In this document: piece by piece, positions 33,785 through 42,031 of the stretch | How positions within the stretch are numbered: the stretch's first letter is position 1 | Layout of the letters: every line of letters starts with the position of its first letter | Assembly (NCBI RefSeq): GCF_014654205.1 | Contig: NZ_BNAW01000035.1 | Span: forward strand, 24,736 to 88,735 | DNA length: 64,000 bases | Reading direction: 5' to 3' | From: Amycolatopsis bullii | Lineage (GTDB): Bacteria > Actinomycetota > Actinomycetes > Mycobacteriales > Pseudonocardiaceae | Notes under the pieces: model-generated | Told to the model about the DNA's origin: nothing | Seen by the model: only the letters and a program-made list of their open reading frames with translations | The model's database searches: none | Program-made: the position numbers and the translations under genes

Positions 33785-34128
33785 GGTCGATCTCCTCTCC
33801 CCTGGGGATCTTCATGGGGACGCGGCCGTGACGGTGAGTCCCCCAACTCGCGAGGCCCTCTCCCCGCGAACGGACCAATAGTTTCACATCGGAGCAATGA
33901 TCGGGAGAGTTTTCGCTACGGAAAGTCAGTCCGAGCCGCGTGAGCAGGGTCGATGTCTCGAGCGGAACGTCCTAACGGGTGAATGCTGTAACGACGTCCA
34001 CTACGGACGTGCATTCCCGCACGTCAGGGACCACCGGCCGGCATGTGGCGCTCCGGGCACGGAACGTGACGACCGGCCGGCGGCTCCTCAGTGTCCTGTG
34101 TGGACGGCGGGGTCGGGGGCGGGCCCGG
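33785..34128. other. Non-coding stretch with overlapping hairpins
   Basis: 344 bases between the serine hydrolase stop and the small-protein start, both leftward. Two hairpins share bases: ACGTCC/GGACGT (33994-34010) and ACGTGC/GCACGT (34007-34024), so only one can form at a time. ACCGGCCGGC occurs twice (34033-34042 and 34072-34081). The stretch should hold the terminator of the hydrolase gene and the promoter of the small-protein/CHAT unit. An A/T-richer patch at 33880-33920 is the likeliest promoter zone. Confidence 0.5.
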
Positions 34129-35268
34129 CTAGGCCGTCGCTGCCGCGTGGACCGCCCGGACGAGCCGGACGTTCTCCGGCGCCGCTCCACCCGGGAAGGC
34201 GAACCGGCGGCGGTTGTAGCCGTACGCGAGGCCGCTGCGGGGGTCGGCGAACGCCTGGGAGCCGGCCGCACCGCTGTGGCCGAAGGCGCCCTGGCCCAGT
34301 ACCGGGTAGTCGTCCGAGACGATCGAAAAGCCGAGGCCGAACGCGTTGCGGTTGCGCGTGACGAGGTCGTCGCCGATCGAGTGGATCTGCGCGAACTCCG
34401 CCGCGGTCTCCGGGCGCAGGAGCGGCTCCGGGCCGCTGATCGCCGCCGCGTACATGCCGGCCAGGCCGCGGGCCGACGCGACGCCGCCCACCGAAGCGGG
34501 GCTCAGCGTGCGGACGACCTTGAGGTTCGGCAGCTCCCAGAGCTCGGGCGCCTTGGGGTGGTTGCGGTTGAAGGCGATGCCCGTGAGGCTGTCCGGCCCG
34601 GTCGCGTTCGCCTCCAGCTGCGTCAGCTCCTCCGGCGTCGGCAGCATCGGCTGCGTGGTCAGGAACCGCGGCTCCAGCTCCTCGGGCAGCCCCAGGTAGA
34701 AGTCCAGGCCGAACGGCTTCCGGACGCGCTCCTCGAAGTGCTCCTGGATGCTGCGGCCGGTCACGCGCCGGACGACCTCGCCGGTCAGCGCGCCGATCAC
34801 CAGCGCGTGGTAGCCGAACGCCGTGCCGGGCCGCCAGTACGGCCGCTGCGGGGCGAGCCGCTCGGCGATGACGCGGTCGTCCGCGATCTCGTCGCCGGTG
34901 AACCCGTCGTCGGCGCCCACGACGCCCGCGCGGTGCGCGAGCAGCTCTCGCAGGGTGATGCCGCCTTTGCCGGCCGCGCCGAACTCGGGCCAGTAGTGGG
35001 CGACCCGCTGGTCGAGGTCGAGCACGCCGTCCTGCACCAGCAGCGCGACGACCAGGTGTGCGGCCCCCTTGGTCGAGGAGAACACGCCCGTCAGCGAGTC
35101 CCCGGTGATGGCGGGCCCGGTCCACAGGTCGACGACCCGCTCGCCGTCGACGTGCGCGACGAGCTGGGCGGCGTAGTCACCACCTTGCTCGGCCGCGACG
35201 GCGGCGAACTCCTCCCGGACGGGCTCGAACCCCTCGGCGACGGTTCCCTGGACGTGTTCGGACGACAT
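34129..35268 (-). CDS. Serine hydrolase of the beta-lactamase/class C family
   Basis: 379 residues from ATG 35268, with GAGGGAG upstream. SxxK motif in FSSTKG (about 70), YxN-like Tyr in GYHALVIGALTG (about 160) and the third motif as GHSGAAGSQAF near 335. No signal peptide, so it is cytoplasmic and more likely an esterase (EstB-type) than a beta-lactamase. It stands alone, with its terminator region shared with the small-protein promoter. Confidence 0.85.
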   Translation of the reverse strand: MSSEHVQGTVAEGFEPVREEFAAVAAEQGGDYAAQLVAHVDGERVVDLWTGPAITGDSLTGVFSSTKGAAHLVVALLVQDGVLDLDQRVAHYWPEFGAAGKGGITLRELLAHRAGVVGADDGFTGDEIADDRVIAERLAPQRPYWRPGTAFGYHALVIGALTGEVVRRVTGRSIQEHFEERVRKPFGLDFYLGLPEELEPRFLTTQPMLPTPEELTQLEANATGPDSLTGIAFNRNHPKAPELWELPNLKVVRTLSPASVGGVASARGLAGMYAAAISGPEPLLRPETAAEFAQIHSIGDDLVTRNRNAFGLGFSIVSDDYPVLGQGAFGHSGAAGSQAFADPRSGLAYGYNRRRFAFPGGAAPENVRLVRAVHAAATA

Positions 35269-35369
35269 GGCAGCTCCCTCGGTGATCTCGACGCCTGCGC
35301 CAGGAACCAACCCACGCGATGCCCAGGTATTCCGGTAACACCCGACCGCTCCGGCGAGATGTTCCCGGC

Positions 35370-35792
35370 ATGGGGGAACCAGAGCTCGACGCCGCGGAAG
35401 CCACCACCACCCGGCCCGGCCGCGGCCTGGCGATCGCGTCGCTGGCGATCGGCGCGACCGGCCTGACCCTGGCCGTCGCGACCTGGGCGGCCTGGCTGAT
35501 CGTCCGGCCGGGGATCGTGTCCGCGTGGATGCTCTCCTGGGTCACGCAGGCGTTCGTCCTGGTCCTCGGCGCGCTGTGGTTCGCGCTGCTGCCGATCAGC
35601 GTGCTCGCGCTCGTCTTCGGCGTCTGCGCCGGCGCCCGCACCCGGCCGGGGTACGCCCGGATCGGCGCCACCCTGGCCGTGGTCACCGCCCTTCTCGCGT
35701 TGTCGGGTGCCGCGGTCTTCGCGACGACGTCGTGGCGGCACGTCGGCCCGCCGGTGGCCTACTTCGACAACGGGCCCTCCGGACCGCGGTAG
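35370..35792 (+). CDS. Small membrane protein, DUF4190-like
   Basis: 140 residues from ATG 35370. A short polar N-terminus (MGEPELDAAEATTTRPGRG) is followed by three membrane segments: LAIASLAIGATGLTLAVATW, LVLGALWFALLPISVLALVF and IGATLAVVTALLALSGAAVF. Similar proteins with Gly-rich loops are annotated DUF4190 in actinobacteria, and their function is not known. It is divergent from the serine hydrolase and 31 bases ahead of the VOC gene. An upstream ATG at 35319 is possible but would overlap a likely promoter. Confidence 0.6.
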   Translation: MGEPELDAAEATTTRPGRGLAIASLAIGATGLTLAVATWAAWLIVRPGIVSAWMLSWVTQAFVLVLGALWFALLPISVLALVFGVCAGARTRPGYARIGATLAVVTALLALSGAAVFATTSWRHVGPPVAYFDNGPSGPR

Positions 35793-35823
35793 ACCGAGCG
35801 GCCGCACGGGTACCAGTCCGATC

Positions 35824-36189
35824 ATGAAGCTGACTTCCACCGTGCTCGGCACCCCGGAACCCCGCGCGCTCGCCGAGTTCTACTCGAAGCTCCTCGGCTG
35901 GCCGATCCGCACCGACGAACCGGAGTGGGTGACCCTGCGCCCGGACGACGGCGGCGCAGGCCTGTCGTTCCAGCTGGAGACCGGCCACGTCCCCCCGGTG
36001 TGGCCACCGGCCGACGGCGCCCAGCAGATGCAACTGCACCTCGACATCGAGGTCGACGACCTCCAGGAGGCCACGGCGGCGGCGACCGCGGCGGGCGCGG
36101 TGGTCGCCGAGTTCCAGCCGCAGGACGACGTCCGAGTCTGTTTTGATCCGGCCGGGCACCCGTTCTGCCTGTGGATCCGCGAGGGGTGA
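35824..36189 (+). CDS. VOC-family (glyoxalase-like) protein
   Basis: 121 residues with one pair of beta-alpha-beta-beta-beta units. It starts MKLTSTVLGTPEPRALAEFY and has the family pattern SKLLGWPIR, LHLDIEVDDLQEA and a C-terminal FDPAGHPFCLWIRE strand. A metal-ligand pattern is partly present (His in LHLDIEV, Glu in AEFQPQ, His in AGHPF). Members include lyases, dioxygenases and drug-binding proteins; no choice can be made here. Probably cotranscribed with the membrane protein. Confidence 0.8.
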   Translation: MKLTSTVLGTPEPRALAEFYSKLLGWPIRTDEPEWVTLRPDDGGAGLSFQLETGHVPPVWPPADGAQQMQLHLDIEVDDLQEATAAATAAGAVVAEFQPQDDVRVCFDPAGHPFCLWIREG

Positions 36190-36834
36190 CGTTGGGCCGG
36201 GTGGCGGAGGGTCGACCGCATCCCGGCTTCTGGACCCGCAGGCACTGAACTGGGGCAGTGGCGATAGCCGCGGCCTGCCGTACTGGCTCTGGTCGAGAAC
36301 CCCGAGTCGCCCCTGGGCCCGCAGTGAGGTCGGCCCCGCGTGGCGGTGGTGGCCGAGGTCGCGGACTTCAATCTGCTGCGGCTCCGCACGATCCTCGCGG
36401 GTGAGGGAGGCTGTCGCGGCAGCCACGGCGGCGATCGATCTTGCTTGCCAAGCTGCGGAGCGGACGCTGCCAGCACGGGCTCGGAACGGGTCGACAGCAA
36501 GGCAGGACGCGCGCCAACAGCACGGGAGCGGCGGGTGTCGCCGGCGGAGCGGACGCTGCCAGCACAGAGCCCGGCGCTGGTCGACGGCGAACCGGGACGG
36601 GCGAGGAGCCTTGGAGCGCGCGCGGGTCGACCGTGAGGCCGCAGCACGGGAGCGCGAGGCGGGTCGCCGACGGGGCGGGCGCTCTCGGTACGGGAGCGAG
36701 ATGAGGGCCACCCGGGCGGGGTGAGGCCGCCGGGCGGGTGAGTGGCTGGGTGAGGTGACGCCCCGCGTTCGATCGATCACAGGATCCGCTATGTTCGGCT
36801 GAGGTCCTGTTCCCGGCGAACGGAGTTGAGTCCT
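36190..36834. other. 645-base non-coding stretch with direct repeats
   Basis: No gene with credible codon use or start was found. GCGGAGCGGACGCTGCCAG followed by CAC occurs twice (36455-36476 and 36544-36565), and CAGCACGGG recurs near 36471, 36520 and 36640. The left part has several stop codons in all frames, so it may be a decayed gene. A possible promoter for the next gene, TTCGAT (36768) with TATGTT (36790) at a 16-base spacing, lies at the right end. Confidence 0.5.
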
Positions 36835-38505
36835 GTGGGGGTGCACCGGATCTGGCACCACGGACTGGTCCCCACCGAGGGCAAACGCCCCCTGGACGCC
36901 CTGCGCAGCAGGCTGATCAGCCGCCAGCGGCAGCACGACGACTACTCGGTGGCCGATCTCGGCTCGTCCGATGACGGTGGTTCGCGCCGTTGCGACCTGA
37001 AGTTCGCGTACGAGGGCAGCGAAGGGCGCTACTCCGTTCAGGTATTGCTTTCGCTCTGCTACCGCGCCGGCGAAGATCGGGTGACGTGGTTGCTGAGCGC
37101 CGCGTGTACGCGGCCGTGGCGTAGCTGCCACGAGGCGCCCGCCCAGCGGATCGGTCTGGAGGAGCTGGGCGCCAGCGGCAGCGACGAAATCCCGATCGAG
37201 ACGCCGGTGCTGGCCATGCGCGGGTGGTCGCGCAAGGAGTGCGACCACCTCGCCGACCTGCTGGGCGAGGCGCTGGTGGCGCCGTGGCGATCTTCGGCGG
37301 TGCTGGTGCTCACCGAGCCGCCGACGGTGCCGGTGGAGGGCTGGCCGGGGCTGGTCAACGTCTTCGACGTCGACGACCGCTTCCGCCACACCCTCAACCG
37401 CCACCTGCCGCTCGGGTGCGCGGTGCCGCAGGGCGCGCGGCTGTACGTGCCGCCGTGTGACCAGCTCCCGGACTTCGTTGTGAGCGAGAGCCCCGTTTCC
37501 GGCGAGGCGCTGGAAGGTGCGATCACCCGGCTCATCCAGACCCGCGGCCGGACGCCCCTGCCCGAGGAGTGGGCGGACGTGCCGAGCGTGCGAGCCTGGT
37601 ACGAAGCCGATCCGTTCGCGTCGAAGGCGTGCGAGCCCGACGCCGAACTGGTGGAGAAGCTCGGCCGCGCCGAGCGGGAGCTGGCCGAGGCGCGCCGCGT
37701 GATCACGATTCTGCGGAAGAAGGCCAAGGCCCACGCCGAGGAACGGGACCGGCACGCGGGCGAGGTGAAGACGCTGCGCCGCCGCCTCGAGGACGCCTGC
37801 GCGACCGACGTGGCCTGCCTGCGCGGCCAGCTCGCGCAGCTGCAGGCGGAGGTGGACGACTACGCGCGGGCGTTCGAGGAGACGGAAGCCGAACGGGACG
37901 AGCTCAGGCGCGTCAACGGGTTGCTGGCCGGCCGGCTCGCCCGCCACCACGACGCCGACGACGAGGTCGCCGCCGCCGAGCGCCCGCCGGAGGACTTCCC
38001 CAGTTTCGCCGACCTCATCGGCGCCGCGTCGGCCTCGCTCAAGCACCTGGCGATCACAGCCGAACCGGCACCGGCCGCGATCCTCGACCACCATCCCAAA
38101 GCCGCCGCCTGGCGCCGCAAGGCGTGGGACGCGCTCCGCACCCTCGACGCCTACGCGGGCGCCCGGACGTCCTTGCTCGACGCGGGCCAGGACCCGGGCC
38201 CCGAGCTGTCGGACGTGCTCGCCTTCGCCCGCACCGGCCAGCCGGGTTCGCTGATCAGCGCGAACATCATCGCGCTGGCCGAGTCGGACACGGTGACCAC
38301 GAACGAGCGGCTCCGCCAGGCGCGCACGTTCCGCGTCGATCCCCGGACGAACCCGGCCGGCCGCGACTACTTCGGCGCCCACATCGCCCTGGAGCGCTTC
38401 AAGTCGCCGGCACCGCGGCTGCACTTCCTCGACGACACCGACCGCACCGGCACGGTGTACGTCGGGTACCTGGGCGCCCACCTGCCGACGTCGAAGACCA
38501 ACTGA
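36835..38505 (+). CDS. Unrecognised protein with central coiled coil
   Basis: 556 residues from GTG 36835, preceded by CGGAG at nine bases. The N-terminal half (1-250) is a soluble domain (HRIWHHGLVPTEGKRPLDAL, VQVLLSLCYRAGEDRVTWLL). A heptad-rich coiled coil follows (about 268-367: LAEARRVITILRKKAKAHAE onward). The C-terminal domain has FRVDPRTNPAGRDYFGAHIA and closes YVGYLGAHLPTSKTN. I do not recognise the family. It has no membrane segment, signal or known catalytic motif. A Nudix gene follows 15 bases later, so the two are probably cotranscribed. The three-part architecture and isolated setting fit a sensor or defence-type protein, but that is only a guess. Confidence 0.6.
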   Translation: MGVHRIWHHGLVPTEGKRPLDALRSRLISRQRQHDDYSVADLGSSDDGGSRRCDLKFAYEGSEGRYSVQVLLSLCYRAGEDRVTWLLSAACTRPWRSCHEAPAQRIGLEELGASGSDEIPIETPVLAMRGWSRKECDHLADLLGEALVAPWRSSAVLVLTEPPTVPVEGWPGLVNVFDVDDRFRHTLNRHLPLGCAVPQGARLYVPPCDQLPDFVVSESPVSGEALEGAITRLIQTRGRTPLPEEWADVPSVRAWYEADPFASKACEPDAELVEKLGRAERELAEARRVITILRKKAKAHAEERDRHAGEVKTLRRRLEDACATDVACLRGQLAQLQAEVDDYARAFEETEAERDELRRVNGLLAGRLARHHDADDEVAAAERPPEDFPSFADLIGAASASLKHLAITAEPAPAAILDHHPKAAAWRRKAWDALRTLDAYAGARTSLLDAGQDPGPELSDVLAFARTGQPGSLISANIIALAESDTVTTNERLRQARTFRVDPRTNPAGRDYFGAHIALERFKSPAPRLHFLDDTDRTGTVYVGYLGAHLPTSKTN

Positions 38506-38520
38506 GCGAGAATCGCGCGC

Positions 38521-38922
38521 ATGACGGAGATCGCGCACAAGCACCTGGCCTACTGCTGGATCGCCCGCGGCGACCGGGTGCTGTTCCTCCGCCGCGGGCC
38601 CGGGGTGTTCCTGCCGGGCCGGTGGGAACTGCCCGGCGGCACGGCCGAGCCAGGCGAGCGCCTGGAGGACACCGCGGCGCGCGAAGCGGCGGAGGAGACC
38701 GGGCTGACGGTGCGCATTACCGGCGAGCTCGCGCGGGAGGCGTGGCCGGACGTGGCGGGACGAGCGCTGCGCATCCACGCTTTGGTTTACACGACGGAAG
38801 AAGAGGGATCGGGCGACGTCGTACTCAGCCCTGAGGAGCACGACGACTTCGCGTGGCTGACGCGGGCGGAGGCCCGGGAACTGCCGCTGCCGGAACACTT
38901 CCGGCGACTGCTCGATCGGTAA
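38521..38922 (+). CDS. Nudix hydrolase
   Basis: 133 residues. The Nudix box is complete: GGTAEPGERLEDTAAREAAE followed by ETGL, matching GX5EX7REUXEEXGU with all metal-binding Glu. The core strands YCWIARGDRVLFLRR precede it and EEHDDFAWLTRAEARELPLP follows. Nudix proteins cleave nucleoside diphosphates linked to other groups; the substrate here is unknown. The 15-base gap to the coiled-coil gene suggests shared transcription and possibly shared nucleotide signalling or repair. Confidence 0.88.
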   Translation: MTEIAHKHLAYCWIARGDRVLFLRRGPGVFLPGRWELPGGTAEPGERLEDTAAREAAEETGLTVRITGELAREAWPDVAGRALRIHALVYTTEEEGSGDVVLSPEEHDDFAWLTRAEARELPLPEHFRRLLDR

Positions 38923-39171
38923 CGGTTTTTCGTTGCGCAGCACCGGTTCGCGGTGCCGCGGAGGTCTTCGGATGGTGATCATGTCTTCGACGGTACCCGA
39001 ACAAATGTGCGAGCATCATCGCTGGAACGGGTGAACTGCGCGGAGCCCGCGGGCAGCGATTTTGTTTGCGCCACAAGGGAAACCCGCCTAGGGAGCCCCC
39101 GAATTCCACATTACCGCAAGGGACCGACAAAACCGGAGCACCGCCGACCGCGAGCGGAGACGAACGGCCAC
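38923..39171. other. Intergenic region with a small hairpin
   Basis: 249 bases between the convergent Nudix and RibD-like genes. GCACCG (38940-38945) and CGGTGC (38951-38956) form a 6-bp stem with a 5-base loop just after the Nudix gene, a weak terminator candidate. The rest is lower in GC than average and contains no supported gene. Confidence 0.4.
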
Positions 39172-39918
39172 CTAATCGCGAGGTGCCAGGTACCGCAAGA
39201 GAACGCTGGCGCCGTCAGTGAGCACCGAAGCCAGCTCCATCCCGGCCGGCTCCACCGCGGCGCCGAGTGAGGCCCGGCCGGACGTTCCCGCCACCAGGAA
39301 CGGCGCCACCGTCAACCGGAACTCGTCGACCAGTCCCGCCTCGATCAACGAGCCGAACAGCCTCGGCCCGCCCTCGCAGTCGATGCGGCCCAGCCCCTCC
39401 GCCACCAGCGTCGACACCACCTGCCCGGCCGACACCTCCAGCTCCCCCGCCACGAACACGCGGGCACCGTTCGCCGCCCAGGCCGAACGCAACTCCGGAG
39501 GCGCCGCCGCGGAGGTGAAGACCAGCGTCGGGACCGCCGCCTTGGTGATCACCGGGGCGTCCGCGGGCAGCGACCGTCCCGTCGTCACCACCGCCACCGG
39601 CGCGATCGGGGCGAGGCCGAACCGGCGGCGGCGGTCGGCCGTGGCGGCGTCCGGGCGCATTCCCTCGAAGCCCTCCGCCATCGCCGTTCCCGCGCCCACC
39701 AGGACCACGTCCGCGAGGTCGTTGCCGAGGCGGTAGACGATCCGGTCCGCCGGGGTCGACAGGCCACCAGAACGGCCCTCGACCGTGATCGCGCCGTCCG
39801 TGCTCGACACGAAGTTCACCGCCAGCCAGCGGGGGTCCGCCGGGTAGCGGTACAGCTGCTCGAGGTCGTCTTCGGTGAGGTCGCGCGAAGACGGCCAGAC
39901 CTCGCGGATCACTCCCAC
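39172..39918 (-). CDS. RibD C-terminal/DHFR-fold reductase, Rv2671-like
   Basis: 248 residues: RibD reductase fold with WLAVNFVSSTDGAITVEGRS, then GNDLADVVLVGAGTA, and CEGGPRLFGSLIEAGLVDEF near 180. It resembles mycobacterial Rv2671, which has been shown to act as a dihydrofolate-reductase analogue. GTG 39918 has AAGG seven bases upstream; GTG 39912, forming GTGA with the upstream stop, is possible too. It overlaps the DHPS-like gene, so a role in pterin or folate metabolism is plausible; a true riboflavin role would need the missing deaminase domain. Confidence 0.78.
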   Translation of the reverse strand: MGVIREVWPSSRDLTEDDLEQLYRYPADPRWLAVNFVSSTDGAITVEGRSGGLSTPADRIVYRLGNDLADVVLVGAGTAMAEGFEGMRPDAATADRRRRFGLAPIAPVAVVTTGRSLPADAPVITKAAVPTLVFTSAAAPPELRSAWAANGARVFVAGELEVSAGQVVSTLVAEGLGRIDCEGGPRLFGSLIEAGLVDEFRLTVAPFLVAGTSGRASLGAAVEPAGMELASVLTDGASVLLRYLAPRD

Positions 39919-40475
39919 CGGACCGCCTTCGCCGGCGGGCGCGTGCCTGCGATGCTGGCCGCCATCTCCGCCACGTGACGCACCTGGCGGACGTGCTTCG
40001 TGCGGATGATCGCCACGCCGGCCGACGCCGCGAGGGCCGCCAGTGCCAGGCCGCCCGGTGTTCCGTCCCCGGCCACCGAAGCCAGCACCGGCACCTCTTC
40101 CGGAGGCATCGACCGGAACTCCCCGATGTCCATCACAACGGACAGACCGGGCACGGACGGGATCGCGGGAGCCACATAACCGGCGTCGTACCGGGCCGCG
40201 ACCTCGGCCAGGTCCGCCCGCGCCACGATCAGGTCGGCGCCCGCTTCGCAGCAGGCCGCGGCGACCGACGGGTCCGCGGTGTCCACCCCGATGACGAGGC
40301 CGGGAAAAGTCTCACGCGCCTGCTCGATCAGGGCGCCGGCTCCGGGGAAACTCACCAGATCGGCACCGTCGGCGACGGCGGCACGGGCCGCGGGGAGCGA
40401 CTCGACCGCGGCCAGCACCAGCGCGCGGTCCCTGCTCAACCGGCGGCCCCGGAAGACGAGGTCGGGGGTTTTCAT
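39909..40475 (-). CDS. DHPS-like TIM-barrel protein, short
   Basis: 188 residues. Barrel strands such as LVLAAVESLPAARAAVADGA, LVIGVDTADPSVAAACCEAG, LIVARADLAEVAARYDAGYV and the last strand VAIIRTKHVRQVRHVAEMAA recall the pterin-binding (dihydropteroate synthase) family. The sequence is about 80 residues shorter than FolP, and the usual N-terminal GILNVTPDSFSDG motif is absent. It may bind a pterin without being the main synthase. It overlaps the Rv2671-like reductase by ten bases. The pair is conserved-looking and leftward, with its own promoter in the 114-base gap to the YciI-like gene. Confidence 0.6.
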   Translation of the reverse strand: MKTPDLVFRGRRLSRDRALVLAAVESLPAARAAVADGADLVSFPGAGALIEQARETFPGLVIGVDTADPSVAAACCEAGADLIVARADLAEVAARYDAGYVAPAIPSVPGLSVVMDIGEFRSMPPEEVPVLASVAGDGTPGGLALAALAASAGVAIIRTKHVRQVRHVAEMAASIAGTRPPAKAVRWE

Positions 40476-40589
40476 CGCACTCTCCCTGGCTGGACGTCCT
40501 TCGCGATCATAAGCGAGGCCCAGCGGGCGAGTGTTCTTCGCCGTCAGGTGGCGGGGCTTCGTCGCCGGGCCACCCGACTCGACGGATCC

Positions 40590-40889
40590 TCAGGAGGCAA
40601 GTGCCTCGTTGATCGCCAGCAGCTCCTGGCAGGTGCGCGTGGCGGTGAACTCGATGACGTCGTAGCGAGCGAGCCGCCGGACGACGAACGGATCGCTGGC
40701 GAGCACGGCGTCGAGCTTGCCGCGCAGCACCGGACGGGTGAGGATCACCTGATCGGCCGCGCCGTTGCCCTTTCCGGAAACCAGGAAGAGTCCTTTCGTG
40801 AATTGTTTACGCACCCAGTCCGAATGATCCGGAAGCGCGTAGTCGACTTCTGTTTCGGGTGCTGTATAGGTCAGCAATGCGATGTACAT
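40590..40889 (-). CDS. YciI-related protein
   Basis: 99 residues from ATG 40889 (MYIALLTYTAPETEVDYALP), a small ferredoxin-like fold with the family marks HSDWVRKQFTKGLFLVSG and DPFVVRRLARYDVIEFTATR. The catalytic-looking His in DHSDW and Asp before PF match the pair proposed for YciI proteins. Role unknown; relatives are seen as small accessory or dehalogenase-like enzymes. Transcribed alone, divergent from the membrane-protein operon. Confidence 0.75.
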   Translation of the reverse strand: MYIALLTYTAPETEVDYALPDHSDWVRKQFTKGLFLVSGKGNGAADQVILTRPVLRGKLDAVLASDPFVVRRLARYDVIEFTATRTCQELLAINEALAS

Positions 40890-41101
40890 GTTCGCAGGAT
40901 AGAACGCCTTCGCCGGGACCGCATCCGCCTGGCGAGTGGCCCGCGGCACGCCTTTCGTTAATATTCCGTCAAGAACCATGGAATTCCTTTACCGGCACTT
41001 TTTCGACATACTCGCCGATTGCCGTACGCACGTCGTCGTACGTCGTGGTGTCGCCGCCGGGCCGACGCGGCCGCCCGCGCGCGCGAGCAAAACTGCCCAG
41101 C

Positions 41102-42010
41102 ATGAACGCACTGACCCGGATCTGGTCCGATGGACGGCGCCCCGAGCGGATCGCCTACGCCGTCGGCGCGGCCCTGTTCCTCAGCGGCCTCGCGCACGCT
41201 CTCGTGCTCATCGCCACCGGCGGCTCCTGGCTGGGCCCGCTGTCGATGCGCAAGGCCGTCACGTTCGGCCTGTCGTTCGGGCTGACGCTCGCGTCGGTCG
41301 CCTGGGCGGCGTCGTTCCTCACCATGCGGCCCCGGCTGCGCGGCGTCCTGCTCGGCGCGTTCACCGCGGCGAGCGTCGCCGAAGTCGCGCTGGTCACCAT
41401 GCAGGCGTGGCGCGGCGTGCCGTCGCACTTCAACTTCGAGACCTCGTTCGACACCTTCGTCTCGATGACTCTCGCCGTGGGCGGCGGCGTGCTCGTCCTG
41501 ACCGTCATCGGCTTCACGGCCGCGGCGCTCGTCGAGCCGGGCCCGGCCGCGCCGAGCCTGCGCCTGGCCGTCCGCGCCGGCCTGGTCGTGCTGCTGGTCG
41601 CGCTGGCCACCGGCGCGGTGATGATCGGCCGCGGGGTGGTCGCGGCCCGCGGCGGCGACCCGCAGCTGGCCTACACCACCGCAGGCTTCCTCAAGCCGCT
41701 GCACGCGGTCGCCATGCACGCGATCCTGGTGCTGCCCGCGCTGGCCTGGCTCCTGCGGTTCACCGGCCATCCCGAAGCGCACCGGCTGCAGGTCGTCAAG
41801 ACCGCGGTCGCCGCCGACGCCGTGCTCACCGCCGTGATCGGCGCCGAGTCCTTCACCGGCATCGACCCGCTGGCGGCACCGCTGCCGCTCCTGCTGCTGT
41901 CCGCACTGGCCGCGGCCGTACTGGCGGGTACCGGAATCCACGCGCTGTCCGGCATTGAACCGGCCGTCCGATTCGCACGTGTCCTCAACGGGAAGGCAAG
42001 GGGCCGGTAA
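41102..42010 (+). CDS. Polytopic membrane protein, unknown function
   Basis: 302 residues from ATG 41102. Seven to eight membrane segments, for example YAVGAALFLSGLAHALVLIA, VTFGLSFGLTLASVAWAASF, VLVLTVIGFTAAALVEPG and HAVAMHAILVLPALAWLLRF. Charged loops are short and no transporter signature was seen. A His-rich pair (HAVAMHA) in a helix could bind a metal or haem. The aminotransferase gene starts 21 bases after its stop, so a three-gene unit with the kinase gene is likely. Confidence 0.65.
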   Translation: MNALTRIWSDGRRPERIAYAVGAALFLSGLAHALVLIATGGSWLGPLSMRKAVTFGLSFGLTLASVAWAASFLTMRPRLRGVLLGAFTAASVAEVALVTMQAWRGVPSHFNFETSFDTFVSMTLAVGGGVLVLTVIGFTAAALVEPGPAAPSLRLAVRAGLVVLLVALATGAVMIGRGVVAARGGDPQLAYTTAGFLKPLHAVAMHAILVLPALAWLLRFTGHPEAHRLQVVKTAVAADAVLTAVIGAESFTGIDPLAAPLPLLLLSALAAAVLAGTGIHALSGIEPAVRFARVLNGKARGR

Positions 42011-42031
42011 AACGGCGGACGGAGAACACGC

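Noticed and set aside
34129..35268. Beta-lactamase conferring antibiotic resistance
   Set aside because: No signal peptide, and the motifs (SxxK, GHSG) fit the cytoplasmic EstB-type serine hydrolases as well.
36455..36565. CRISPR-like direct repeats at an 89-base distance
   Set aside because: Only two full copies, no regular spacing of further copies and no cas genes in the window.
39172..39918. Calling this gene ribD of riboflavin biosynthesis
   Set aside because: The deaminase domain is absent and no other rib gene is near. The Rv2671-like reductase reading fits better.
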